Origin: Chaunax sp. Z400
Taxonomy: Eukaryota; Chordata; Actinopteri; Lophiiformes; Chaunacidae
NCBI GenBank assembly: GCA_037577475.1
Contig: CM075189.1
Coordinates: 36,536,254 to 36,600,253 of the forward strand
DNA length: 64,000 nt
Direction of reading: 5' to 3'
Numbering within the stretch: the stretch's first letter is position 1; each line of letters starts with the position of its first letter. A model generated the notes under the pieces. It was not told the DNA's origin. It worked only from the letters and a program-made list of their open reading frames with translations, and ran no database searches. Positions 23,690 through 35,000 of the stretch are shown piece after piece. The translations under genes and the position numbers were made by a program.

Positions 23690-25121
23690 CTGATGCACAC
23701 ACCCTGTATGGAGCTCACTGCCTCAGCTGGAAGAGATGTGTGTGCTTCATGGTCTGCAGTCTTCGTATTTCCATGGCAACAACCTCCTTGCCCTCCTCCA
23801 ATGTCTGCTCAGAGGAGGGTATGTTGTCAACAGGAAGCTTTTCTTTCTTCCTCCTCTGGATCAGATTCTTTTTTGCCTCTAAACATGAAAATAACAGAAG
23901 GAGGCGATGTTAGAGTCTGAGTCATACATGGACGTTTAAAATGTAGCTGCATCCTTTTCAGTACGACCAACAGTTCCTTAAACTTTAATCCGAAACACCA
24001 GAGAAACGTGACCGATGTAAAAACATGGCTTTGGTGTTGTTGTGCTTGCCTTTGGGTTGATATTTGAGCTGGAGCTCTTCTACCCGTAGCTGCAGTTTGA
24101 ACTTGTCACTCTGAGCCTGAAGCACAGAAAACACACGAACAATACAAAGTGTGTCAGAAACTTGCTCCCTGTAGGTTTGACAGAACAGACTATAAAGTTA
24201 ACATGGTCACTGCTCATGCAGACAGCTCAGTGTTTTGCTGCTGATTCCGTTTGGATCAGCTCAAACACACTCAGACCTACAGTTAACTAAACAACACTGT
24301 CCTTTCCTGCTTTATAAATCTGTGCTATCTCTTTGCACTTTGCTACTTCAGAATACAAACATGCATGTTTTCAGAACCCTTTATTGTGTGGAAGCATTGG
24401 TACTGTTGTGTTTCTGTGTGACCAGGAGATGCAGGGTTTACAGACCTGTTTGAGCTGCCGCTCAGATGAGTAGAGCTTCCTCTCCAGCTCCAAAGCTCTC
24501 TGACAAAGATTTCATCCTTTGCAGGGAAAGTTCATCTCCGAGACGCTCTGCATCCTTACTGAGGACAGACAGAGCTTCACTCAACATGGACCACATGCAC
24601 AAAGAAACCATCACAACACTGCATGCAAAACGTGAACTGATGAAATATCTTAAATCACAGCAATGTTTACTTCTTTCTTGTCTGACTAGATTTGTCTTCA
24701 TCAGGTAGTTTTATGTTATTTCATATCATTTTCATCTCTTTACATATTCAGAACACAAATGTGTGAATCCTATGATCCATGACAACCTTTAATAAAAGTC
24801 AGGCTGTGCATTGTTTATTAGAAGACATTGTTTACATTTTCATTATTGGCTTAAATTAATTTCTGTCTTATCAAACCAAGCTCATTTTTAGGTCGGGATC
24901 GATTTGCATCAGAGTGGCTATCTGGACCTGCACAACACAAACACATCCTCGCTGCTGTTCAAGTCCCAAACAACGGACCGCGTTTCTATGTGCATGTCTT
25001 ATTCCAGTACCTTCATGCGCTGCAGCTGCTGTTTGCTGAAGACCTGTTGTTTCTGCAGTGACTGATACTGAACCTTCATACTGATGAGCTGTCTCTCCAT
25101 CACAGCGCGCTTATCCTCCAG
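23690..25121 (-). pseudogene. spdl1: spdl1 (Spindly) gene fragment, copy 1, frameshifted and donor lost
   Basis: Spindly is a coiled-coil adaptor that recruits dynein-dynactin to kinetochores. Minus-strand exons: 25011-25121 (RAVMERQLISMKVQYQSL), 24881-24927 (VQIATLMQI), 24446-24558 (KDAERLGDELSLQRMKSL), 24050-24116 (FKLQLRVEELQLKYQP) and one ending at 23878 that starts EAKKNLIQRRKK and contains LPVD. The N-terminal half of the protein and the exon block between MQI and KDAERLG are absent. In 24446-24558 the frame breaks after SLSES; an 8-base loss would account for it. At 24880 the base after the 24881-24927 exon makes the donor CT instead of GT. The 24050 donor is GC (AAAG then GCAAGC), tolerated in some introns. 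An in-frame TGA lies at 23715-23717. Confidence 0.87.
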
Positions 25122-25254
25122 CTGCCAAACAAAAAGGAAATATATGCACACTGACTTTTACAGTTCATTCCCTTGAGCTTGTTGCTGTGTAACATTGGAG
25201 TTATTGTCAATTGAAAGACTTTGAGAGACTGGCTCCAACAGATTAACATACATG

Positions 25255-25385
25255 TATTTACCTCCACCAGGGAAATTATGTTTTCACTGATGTTTGTTTG
25301 TCTGGCTGTTAGCAGCATTACACAGAAATTACCCGATGGACTTTCATAAAACCTGGTGGGAAGGTTGGACATGTGGGAGAAAATA
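25255..25385 (+). mobile_element. fish dispersed repeat fragment, copy 1 (copy 2 at 62812-62942)
   Basis: ACCTCCACCAGGGAAATTAT then GTTTGTTTGTCTGGCTGTTAGCAG and CATAAAACCTGGTGGGAAGG is a consensus-like piece of a very common teleost repeat. A related piece is at 27455-27560. It lies just upstream of the 5'-most spdl1 exon. Confidence 0.6.
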
Positions 25386-25469
25386 AAAAAAATGTTCCAC
25401 TTACTTTTAACTAGCTTTTTTCACCAATTCCTGAGGTATATGACCTACTGAGAGCCCTTCTAGTTTCAT

Positions 25470-25700
25470 TATGTGTTTTCTTGATGCTTCCAAGACATTT
25501 GACAGAATTAATCATGAAAAAATGGTAATAAATTGTTTGTAAGAGACGTTCCAAGTATACACTTAGGATATTGGTCCTCTGGTAAGTCCATCAGATAATG
25601 AGTTATCTGTCCCACTTCACATTTATTTATGGTGTTCCTCAGGGTGGAATTCTGTCTCATAGTGTCGATAGATGACCTACTGAAATAACTAAATGATTGA
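25470..25700 (+). mobile_element. non-LTR reverse transcriptase fragment, copy 1 (copy 2 at 63027-63257)
   Basis: The plus strand reads FLDASKTFDRINHEK, the conserved RT A-motif region of LINEs, and about 140 bases on GTTCCTCAGGGTGGAATTCT encodes VPQGGILS, the next RT block, in another frame. A short, damaged relic. Confidence 0.7.
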
Positions 25701-27195
25701 AACACAGGCTGTCTTGTTGGAAACTGTGTTATCACTTTATTTGCTGGCGATCTGCTCATTTTAAGTCCATATAAATGTTCAGTGAAGATGTAATGTTTTA
25801 AAGTTTGTGTCATGAGAGGTTGTGTCATACAAGGGAGACACATTCCCTCCTGGTGTCAGCAACAAGGACTACAACCCATCACGTCCATTAAAAGACTACA
25901 AACCCCACAGTCATCCAGGCAGGCAGGACAATGGTTGCTGCCCAGCTGAACCATATGAGCTAATTGCTCTAGCCAGAGAGCTGGAAAGTGAAGTGACAGT
26001 GTGTGTGAGGCAGAGATGATGACTGAGGTGTACAGAGAGGAACAGGCGTCTGTTATGTTAAAAAGAATAAGATAGAAAACTAGAGTTTGGATTTAAATGG
26101 CTGTTCTGTTTTTACTGCCTTTTGACTGCAAAAATGAAGTTGATGTGTTACGAGAGGACAGAATACATGTAATTTAAGCTGGAAAACAACACCTCGCTGT
26201 CTTTTTACTGCACCCAAACTTTAAAAGCTTCAAGAGAAAAGCTCCCAACATCACAAGTCTTAATCACATGAAGGTTAGCTACTTTCTCCAACTTCCTCCT
26301 TCACTCTGACTCTGTCCAGAGACTGGTAACACAGAGCCGGGTTGGTGGTTAGCAAGGTAACTCCAAGTTACCCGTGGTGTTCAGTGTTCAGATGCCGGTT
26401 CATTTCTAACGGGGTACATCACCATGGTAACTTATGCTGCACACCTAACCTGAGAAATCAACACATACAAAAGCATCGCCTTATCAACTGACTGGAAAAT
26501 GACATCATCATTCACAGAAGATCCCAGAGCTCCATGTTCAGACTGTGAGGTGTACTCCTATGTGGAGGCCCCGCCCTGTCGTCTTCTTCTTTTTGTTTAC
26601 TTCTGTCAAAACCATTTCACTGTGTCTTTGTATCGTGTATTTGCTTTACTTATAAGACATGAAAGTTAGTAGATTCTAGATCATGGCGATCATTGAGGGT
26701 GAGAAGTGTCCATCATTCCACAATCAATTCATTTTGAGTATACTGTACTTACAGTATACTGGGTTTTGGCTTAGTAGTAAGAACACTTATAGACTCAAAC
26801 TGGTCACTTTGAGTATGGAAGTATGTGATTTGGGACACAGCTTATGTTTAGTCTCAATATACCCCATTAAATATGACATCATTTAGGATTTTCATTGTCT
26901 CTGAGTTGAATACAGCTACAGGTATAAACCTGATGGGTTCTGTTAGCATCAGTTTGTCTCACTCATCATCATCATCATCTTCAGGAGCGTTTTGAGACTT
27001 CCAGCTTCAGAAATGGTTCAATCAAAAATTCAAAAGCTTCCATGTGTCCAGTTGGAGCTCCAGGACCTTTACATCAGGACAGTAGAAGGATCAGAATGAA
27101 TGGCTGAGTGTTCACTGCTGGTGTGTCTACAACCCCACAATGTGCTTTACCTCTAAAGATGAAGACACAGTTTTAAGCAAACAAAAACATTCAGC
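25701..27195. other. gene-free interval between the spdl1 fragment and the piwil1-like 3' end
   Basis: The 5' exons of spdl1 are expected here (minus strand) and are not found. The duplicate is visible only up to 26443 (copy 2: 63258-64000). A CATCATCATCATC run is at about 26965. Nothing else recognised. Confidence 0.5.
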
Positions 27196-27201
27196 TTTAA
27201 T
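27196..27201 (-). promoter_or_regulatory. candidate poly(A) signal (ATTAAA) downstream of the piwil1-like stop
   Basis: On the minus strand the hexamer ATTAAA lies about 80 bases past the TGA of the piwil1-like last exon. It is the common variant of the vertebrate polyadenylation signal. No cleavage evidence is available. Confidence 0.4.
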
Positions 27202-27454
27202 TAGAACAAAAAACATTCAAAACATTGAACAACAAAATGAACCTTAACGTAACTTAAACTGAACCAAATACTAAAAGTGCTCAAAGATAGAAGAGCAGGT
27301 CGTCCAGCTTGACGTTGGGCTCCCTGTGGATGCTCTGACCCACGAGGAAAGCCAACTTGTGGGCGTACTGGCAGGGAGCGGGCACTCTGACGACCCCCTA
27401 AAGCATCAGAGAAAATAGAGTCAACTCACAAATCACACCGACCTTTATTACCTC

Positions 27455-27700
27455 TGCCAACGAGGTCATTTTCACCCGTGTGTTTGTTTGTTGTTCTGTC
27501 AGCAGGATTATCTGAACGTTACGAACCAAATGTCATTAGAGTTTATGGAGGGGCTGGGCTGGAGCCAGGCACAAATCCATTAAACAATGGTGTCGATCCA
27601 GATCTAGATCCTGATCCAGAACCAGGAATCTTCTTTTTCTTTTTCATAAATATGTTGAAAAGTAATCTTCCAATCATAAAGAGAGAATCCAGCTAAGGGA
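27455..27700 (+). mobile_element. fish dispersed repeat fragment in the last piwil1-like intron
   Basis: Begins ATTACCTCTGCCAACGAGGT, continues GTGTTTGTTTGTTGTTCTGT and GATCCAGATCTAGATCCTGA. Same family as 25255-25385 and the GATCCAGATC part of 3240-3310. It interrupts the intron between exons 27975-28122 and 27281-27397. Confidence 0.6.
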
Positions 27701-28581
27701 ACCTCTGACCGACTAGAACCTGATCCAGATGTGAATATGATGAACTGTCATCAGAACCGATACATCATACATCATCATCGTGTAGTTGAGATCATATGGA
27801 TTCAGAACAATCATTTCACACTTAGTTTCCATGCGTAGCTAATGAAGCATGAAAATGTCACAACAATTGTGACGTTATTGATACCAGAATTGTGTTTTCA
27901 GTTTTCACTAGAATACGGCTCTCTCGTTGGGGGTATGTGCTCTGCTCTTTATACTGAACATGGCGTTGGCCTACCTGCCAGTTGAAGTACATGTGGCACA
28001 GCTTGTAGGTGAGCCGCTGCATGTGGTCAGGCTTCAGTCCGCTGGTGTCGAACACGACCTTGTAGTGGGTCGGGGAGACGCATCCATTGCGGACAGCCTG
28101 GCTCACGATGTAGAAGTCATACCTGCAAACCAGGGCTGCAGCGGTTAACCCCCACTACCAGATTTTACTTGCCATTATAAGGCGTATTAGCCTAAGCAGC
28201 TAATGACTTTCCACAGATCTGATGGTTCCAGAAGGTCTGGTTCGTCCCCATTTACAACTATTTCTACACAGATCTGATTATAAGGGTTCAGATTAAGACT
28301 TTCCATGTTCTTTTAATTGAAACAAGAACCTCTGAACACCTGCCTCCCTCCCTCAGGACAATGCTAACTACAAGAAGCTAAAAACTTACCACTCTGGACG
28401 GGTGACCTCTGAGTCAATGACGGTGCCGGGTTGGTCACCTTGCCGTGCAAGCGGGCGAAGAACCTGGTGGCGATGCGCTTCTTCACCACCACCACACTCA
28501 GCTTGGGCCTAAATGAGCAGATAGAGAACCTCCATCAGGTGGGTGAGCTTCCAAACTATGACCATTAACATCAGCTGGTGG

Positions 28582-28675
28582 GTTACCAACATGTCATCCT
28601 CAGATCAGAGGTTCATAGAGCTGAGTCTGTTACCAACATGTCATCCTCAGATCAGAGGTTCATAGAGCTGAGTCT
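28582..28675. repeat. exact 47-bp tandem duplication in a piwil1-like intron
   Basis: The 47 bases starting GTTACCAACATGTCATCC at 28582 are repeated without change at 28629, with five bases of a third unit (GTTAC) after it. It lies in the intron between exons 29128-29281 and 28390-28508. Confidence 0.95.
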
Positions 28676-29519
28676 GTTACTCGGCTGAAAAGAGTGTCTT
28701 GTACTTCTTGCGTTTATAAACTGTGTCTATCTTCACTCCTGATGAAAGGAAATCTCAGCCATGTCCACATCCTAAAGACCACTGCAGATAAAACTCAATC
28801 AGCTTTCTTCTGCCACGGTTAGTAAAATCACCATCTTCACTCAGCCGAGGGCTTTTGACTAAAGAGCACAGTCAAGAAGCTGAATGTGTGTTTCAGTGTT
28901 GGCTCATCAACATGGTGTAGTGTGTCTGTTTACAGAAATCACACAGCTTTCAGTGTCAGTTCATTTTAAAAGGAAATGAAAGCATTCTTTCATTTGTGAA
29001 CATCCATGTACATTATTTTAGTTTTTACTGTCTGCCCTGACACTATAAGATTATTTACATTGAACAGGTAGATAATGGTGTCCTAGTGTCGAATACATGT
29101 GATGTCACCTTTCAAACAGTCACTCACATGTAGTCCTGTCCCATTTTCTTGATGCAGTCCTTGATCTGTGCCACCTCATAGTTGACCACGCTGGACAGCT
29201 GGCCGTCTCCAACTCCGTCTCGGTACACAATGATGCGCGAAGGCAGGCACTTGTTGAACTTCAGGTAGTCTCCCAGGGCCCCTGGAAAACAAACACAAAG
29301 ATGGAAAACTTTACTTACCAATGCTGAGATTCATGTGTATTTTAAAAGATCCCCTCCACACATGTAGAACAATTCTCTGATGTGTGTTTGATGTGGTTTT
29401 TGCATCAAGTATAACTACATTAAAGAACTTAATATGCCGTACTCCTTTTCCCTTTTTAAAAATTCCAGAACAAATGAATATGATTTTCATCACAGCAGTT
29501 TATCTGTTTGACACAAGCT

Positions 29520-29935
29520 GCCTCCTACGTCACTGTGGGGTCCCTTCTCAGTCAATGAACAACGGAGGCTTTAAGTTTCCACATCACGTTTGTTTACCGA
29601 GTACTGGACCAGGATTGGCTCCTAACTATTGCAGAGCGCAGAGAAAATGGACACTTGGACCAATGGGCGTGAATACAGGTTCTCCTACAGCGACTCTGCA
29701 CGTCGTCCTGACCCTTCAGGAACAAGAAGAAAACATTTGACTGGTGGGGACTTTGTAGAGACAGAGAGGGGTTTGTGGCACAACTTCACCTCCTTCACAC
29801 GGAGAAGGGAAAAAGGTCCAAAGGGCAAAAACTCCAGCAACACTTGAAGTATTAGGAACAACTTTATTATGATAGACCGACGCGTTTGGGCTTGTGGCCT
29901 TCATCGGGGTCATCATAAAACACATTGCAAACAGC
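29520..29935. mobile_element. putative Penelope-like element fragment containing a hammerhead-like motif
   Basis: The 29875-29911 segment carries a hammerhead-ribozyme-like core on the minus strand (see next entry), of the type found at the ends of Penelope-like retroelements in fish. The neighbouring 29520-29870 has open stretches on both strands that I could not match to the RT or GIY-YIG domains, so element limits are uncertain. It lies in the intron between exons 29987-30057 and 29128-29281. Confidence 0.45.
29875..29911 (-). ncRNA. decayed hammerhead ribozyme-like motif
   Basis: Minus strand: GACC (stem I), CCGATGA, AGGC-CACAA-GCC (stem II with loop), CAAA, ACGCGTC (self-complementary short stem III and cleavage site), GGTC (stem I, pairs with GACC). 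The canonical core is CUGAUGA and GAAA. Here one U is C and the G is C, so it should be inactive. Geometry and short palindromic stem III fit the minimal type found in Penelope-like elements. Confidence 0.6.
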
Positions 29936-32061
29936 ATTTAAAAAGGGAATGTATGAAGCAGAAAAAAATGTAACCAGAAAACTTACCAGTTAAGGCCTGA
30001 CTCAGTCCATCCATGATTTCTTGACCTTTGTGCTGCAGCACACACTTTGAGTACCACCTGGACACAGAAATGAGAACACAGCTTAGCTGAGATAGGGAGG
30101 CCACCATAACAAATACCTGTGCACATGGTGAGCACAAGCTAATTCACAACGGACCAAATTATAGCACGTCAACACCGAGGCCTTCATGAGACAGATTCAT
30201 GTCATGGTTCACAAGTGGACAGCAGTAAGTCCAGGTGTGCAGCAACCATGACACATAAAGGACACATGTGACATTCTTTGCATATGGAGCAGGGAGGTGA
30301 GATCCGCTGGCTACTTGTGATGGTTCACCAGGACAGATACAAACACCAGGTGTGAACAGGCTGTCTGCTGGAGAAACTAACCTGCTCATGGTCGGGTTGA
30401 GGCTGGCCACCAGCGCTCCGATGGACCTTTTTCCAGCTGTAATGTCATGGTAGCAGTCGATGCCCACAATCATCAGATGTTTGAGCTGCACAAACAGGTG
30501 GGACACGTTAAAATACAACACGTTCTAGTTCTGTGACAAACACCAAATCAGTTTTCATTTTTGTAAACCTTTGGGTCTTTACCCCGACCTTCTGAACGGA
30601 CTCAAAACTTTCATGGACACCGTCTGCCTCTCCTGTTCTTCAGCTTTCTACACTGGCTGCACTGGTGCACCAGCACATCATTTATGTGCACCAAATGTCA
30701 TTAGCGTTTGTCAGTTCCCATACCCACAGTGTTTGACAAACCCAAATCATTCTTCTTTGGGTTTTCTGAAAAAACTAATGATTAAATTCTTTCTTGGATA
30801 CTGGCCGTGTGTGTAGTACTACAGTATTTATGGATTTATTTTGATTTCTCTTTAAATGTTCTGTGCTCCCCAGAAAGGGAGGGAGGGAGAGGCATGCTGA
30901 CTATGGACCATTCATTCTCCATGTGCTTCAAGACACCTCAATCCACCTAAGAACTCGTTTTCCCATAACACACCTCAACTTTTAAAGAATATAATCAACT
31001 AATCAATTGGTGTGTGCATGACTTACGGGGATTTCCACACTCCAGAGCTCTCCTCCCATCTTACAAGCCATCTGCAGTACAATCTTGGTAGCCACAGTCA
31101 TGAGAGCCCCGGCTCGATTCAGAGTACGGGACAGCACACACTGGCTGGGAATGGGGCAGTCCACACAGAGGTACTTCTTGACGCTGTCGTACTTGTCCTT
31201 CCTGTTGCTGGAGAGGACCACCACCACCTGACAAACACAAATGACTGGTCTCATACGTGGCGACAATGCACCGATGAAACAGTAACAAAACTCAAACTTG
31301 TGGAGATGAACTGCGTTTCTGTGTTTGTGTTCCATGTATTCAGACACTAACCATCTGTGTTTGGGGTCCAACATTGTGCTGCAGGGCTCTGAGGAGAGAC
31401 CCCTGATGATCCTCATACTCGACCTGAATCAAAAGGACAGACTGGTTTATTTTTTAGCTAGCTGTACAAAATAAAGTGGCAACTGAATTAATTAAATGTT
31501 TTCTGAACGATGGTCCACAAATCACACAAATGTGTTGATGCAGACGAGGGGTCAACATTCAGGGAACCATTGTGACTAATTTCACTTCTCTTATCACAGG
31601 CGGTGCAGAAACCCGGTTTTTGACTGAAGGATGTTAAATGTTAGAACTCACATGACAGCTGTCTGCATGCGGACACCGAGAGGCTCGCTCACTCTATGGA
31701 GGGTCTGCAGGAGGGTCTGGGCTTCACCGCTGTTGCGACGGGTGTAAAACAGGATCCAGTTTTCCAGCGGCGGAGCACTAATCAGAGGCACCCCCCGCAT
31801 CTCTCTGGCCCAGTCAGCTGTTACGGGGTCGTAGTCATACTGGGTGACATAAATAACTACATTAAACTCTTTATTAAGATCACATGAATGAATCTATTTA
31901 ATTCATTCCATAATAACAAATTTAAGCAACCAGAAGAATCCCATACCGATCTTGGACCCTGGAAAAGCCTCTCCTGTGGGAGGACTCTGCCGGTCACATT
32001 GAGGAGTTCCTTATCAAAGCTGAGTCCCCACTTATCCAACTCGGCCTGAGCATCAGCGTGC

Positions 32062-35000
32062 CTGTGAAACAAATTTCAGGATTTAAATTGAAGCTTGGGA
32101 TTAAACCGCCTGAAGAAGTTGACAGAACAGTTAGCATTTTCACTTCTGTGCATATAAACACACTAAATGCAAAAGCTGAGGACAACTTCTAGGTAAAACG
32201 GTGAAGAGCCTCGTGATCGATGACAGGAAGGAGGAGGCAGTCATGAAAATGTTTGTTAATGATTAAAAAGCCATTTATTTTACTCTAAATTAAATACAGG
32301 CAAGGTTTTTAATAAACAGACTCCTTAAATCTTTGAACAGCAGCGCCCTATTGGAACAATTTAAGAGGTTGTTTTACTCATGATTGTTTCCTATTAAATG
32401 AAGAGTTGAGAGAAAGACAGTTCAGGCATCTTCTGCTCATCGTCATGACAAACCAAAGTGAGTGGGTGAAGTTTCTTCATCCAGATTCTTATCTTCATGT
32501 CCTAATTTTACTTTCCTCTGCATCTTAACTGATATTTCAGTTCCAGACACAGAAGGAAATAGATACAGATGTCACTGCATTCATTTGCTGCTGCAGTAGA
32601 GCAATGGTTGCCCCTGCTGCAAAGGGGGGCTGTTTGCTGCACTTGATAGCGGTACACGCTAGGTGGCAGCAGAGATCTTAAATCCCGAGTGAACGGTGTA
32701 AATGTAATTGCCCAATGCCCAGCAGACAGTCATTCCTTACAGTGATACACCCACAAGCTGTTTGCCAGTTAAACTCACACATGTGTGAAGCTGTGTATTG
32801 TTGTTTACACAACCCCAAACAAGATACAAGTGAGATTTGTATTTTCTTGTTTACTGCCTTCAGTTTTCACGGATTTGGAGAGAAGAAGCTTTCCAATAAA
32901 CCAGTAGCAAGAAAGCCGCTCGTGTCTTTGATTGATTGAATTTATTGGGTAAAAATTCATACAAACACACAAATATAGATGAATACTGAGGATAACACAT
33001 AAGGTATAACATGGGATCATTATTTCCAATGATCCCAGCGATCCCAACGAACCAAATGTGGGACAATGTGGGACACATTACCAATACTGAGAAATAGCCT
33101 GAAATTTAAAATAATGTCCATCTAACTTACAAAATAAACAATACATTACGCAGGTTACAGGTTAGGACCGTAGCATGTTTAAAACTTTAACATACTTTTG
33201 TTATCGTATTAAGTTTCACTGTACTTATTGTATTGTGTGATAGTCTGCTTGTACTCCTATTTCTATCCCTATTTCTCTCTATTTCTATAACTTTTGAAAG
33301 TAGTTGTTTTTCATGTTTTATCAACAGTGAATCTGACTAAACTCAGCACAATAAAACACAGCAGACAGGTTGTTGACGTGGGGATCTATTCTTTGAAGTA
33401 TTCTACTGGTGTTTTAAAAAGGTGTAGATCATGTGGGCATATAATAGTGAGGGCGAGCCCATAGTATATCCTAAAAAAGAAAAGTAACACATTTAGATCA
33501 AGGAACATTCATGCATTCAAAGTCTGATCCTACCTATATTTTCTCCTACAACAGGTATTAACCCATGACTGATATAATATTAAAGTTATTCACACTTGAC
33601 ATGTGGACCCATACACTGAAGATAATAGACCCATATACTAAAAAAAAGCAGTAGGCATTATTCACATCAAGTCTTCCAACCCTCCTATCCCAAATTAAAC
33701 GACTGCATTTCATAAAAATGTAGGCATAGAATAAAATATGACGAAACAAAACCTGAAGCCACAGAAAAATGTTGTGTGTGTTTTTGTCACTTTGGAGTTG
33801 GTCCACTGGTGTTTTTAACTCTAAGGCATCATAGACGGTGACAGGTTTACCTGCGCTTGACCCATGTGTGTGTAATTGGATTGACAGCCCCACACACAAA
33901 CCCCGCCCCATGTTGAAAGACCTCCTAGCTTTCCTCACAGCCATTGGATAAAAGCCCGATTTTGTCCTGATGTGTTGACTTTTCAAAGCTGGAGCTATTC
34001 AAAATGCGGGATGCGGGACAAGGGATCAAAATGCTGTGCAGTCCCGCACAAAGCAGGACATCTAGTCACCCTAACTGTATGTGTGAATTGCTTCTCATTT
34101 GTAGTGACACTAGCAGCAATCAGTAAATCATACCTTCCCCACACATTCCACTATTGTCACACTAATCCTGGGTGTGGTAAAGAGATCCAAACTGCATACT
34201 GTAAGATCCAACTAAATGATAACAAAATAAGGTCTCATTGATTCCAGTCGGTAGCCTGAATCAAAGCAAACTTTATTTTTACACCATTGGTACTACAGGC
34301 TGTCAATTATTATCAAAACCAAAAAAGAAAAACAGAATGTAAGATCCAGTTAGTTTGCTGCCATTTCAAATATGTATTATCGACTTCATAACAAAAATAC
34401 ACATCTAGCCTGTGTATCTGCTGTCTCTGGACAAATAGCTTGTTATAACGTTGTTTAAAGGCTGATTTGTGCATTACAGGGCCGCATCTTGACACATTTC
34501 CTCCTTTTGGTGACATATGACACCCGAAATTTATCCCAGAGCAAACCATCGTCTAGATCACGTCAAAAATACATGAGTTCTGGACATCTGTAACGTCTTC
34601 TGGACGTCCCCATTTGAGTAAGAATGACTTTCTGAATGACATTTTTATACGTCTATTTTTGGATACTTTATCAGCGTGGCCTGGGACAGATCCATGTTGT
34701 GTATGTGCTACAGCTTCATCATCCTCGTAACAGATTGGAAGAACAGTACCACTAAATAAAAGAAACCATCTTCCATCTGCACTCTAATTGTAAAAGGTGG
34801 TCTTTTAATAAAAAACAAAACAAACCCCCCCGCTATCGAACCAGAACCCCAGCCCACAGAGAAGAATACTCTAAAGCATGTGTGAAGCACACGGTCTCTG
34901 TCAGAACAGGAAGACGAAGGAAGGGAAGAGAGAAGAGTGTGCAAGATTAATCATAACCCCCTGTCATTATTGACGTGATCTGGACGATATCATAAAGTGT

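Larger units (their letters stand above)
27281..31227 (-). pseudogene. piwil1: piwil1-like PIWI (slicer) domain exons and stop codon
   Basis: Seven exons cover the RNase H-like PIWI domain. 31027-31227 has LSSNRKDKYDSVKKYL and KMGGELWSVEIP; 30382-30485 has the first catalytic Asp in MIVGIDCYHD; 29987-30057 follows; 29128-29281 has the second Asp in IIVYRDGVGDGQL; 28390-28508 has PKLSVVVVKKRIATRFF; 27975-28122 has the catalytic His in SPTHYKVVFD; 27281-27397 has VPAPCQYAHKLAF, ends LFYL and stops with TGA. In 28390-28508 the frame changes between the VTNP and GTVIDSEVTRPEW blocks, consistent with loss of 7 bases. The slicer residues survive, but the frame does not. Confidence 0.88.

Noticed and set aside
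23500..23718. Minus-strand frame continuing the spdl1 3' region (SSIQGVCIRG)
   Set aside because: It is in a different frame from the LPVD exon and I cannot match it to the Spindly C-terminus; left out of the exon list.
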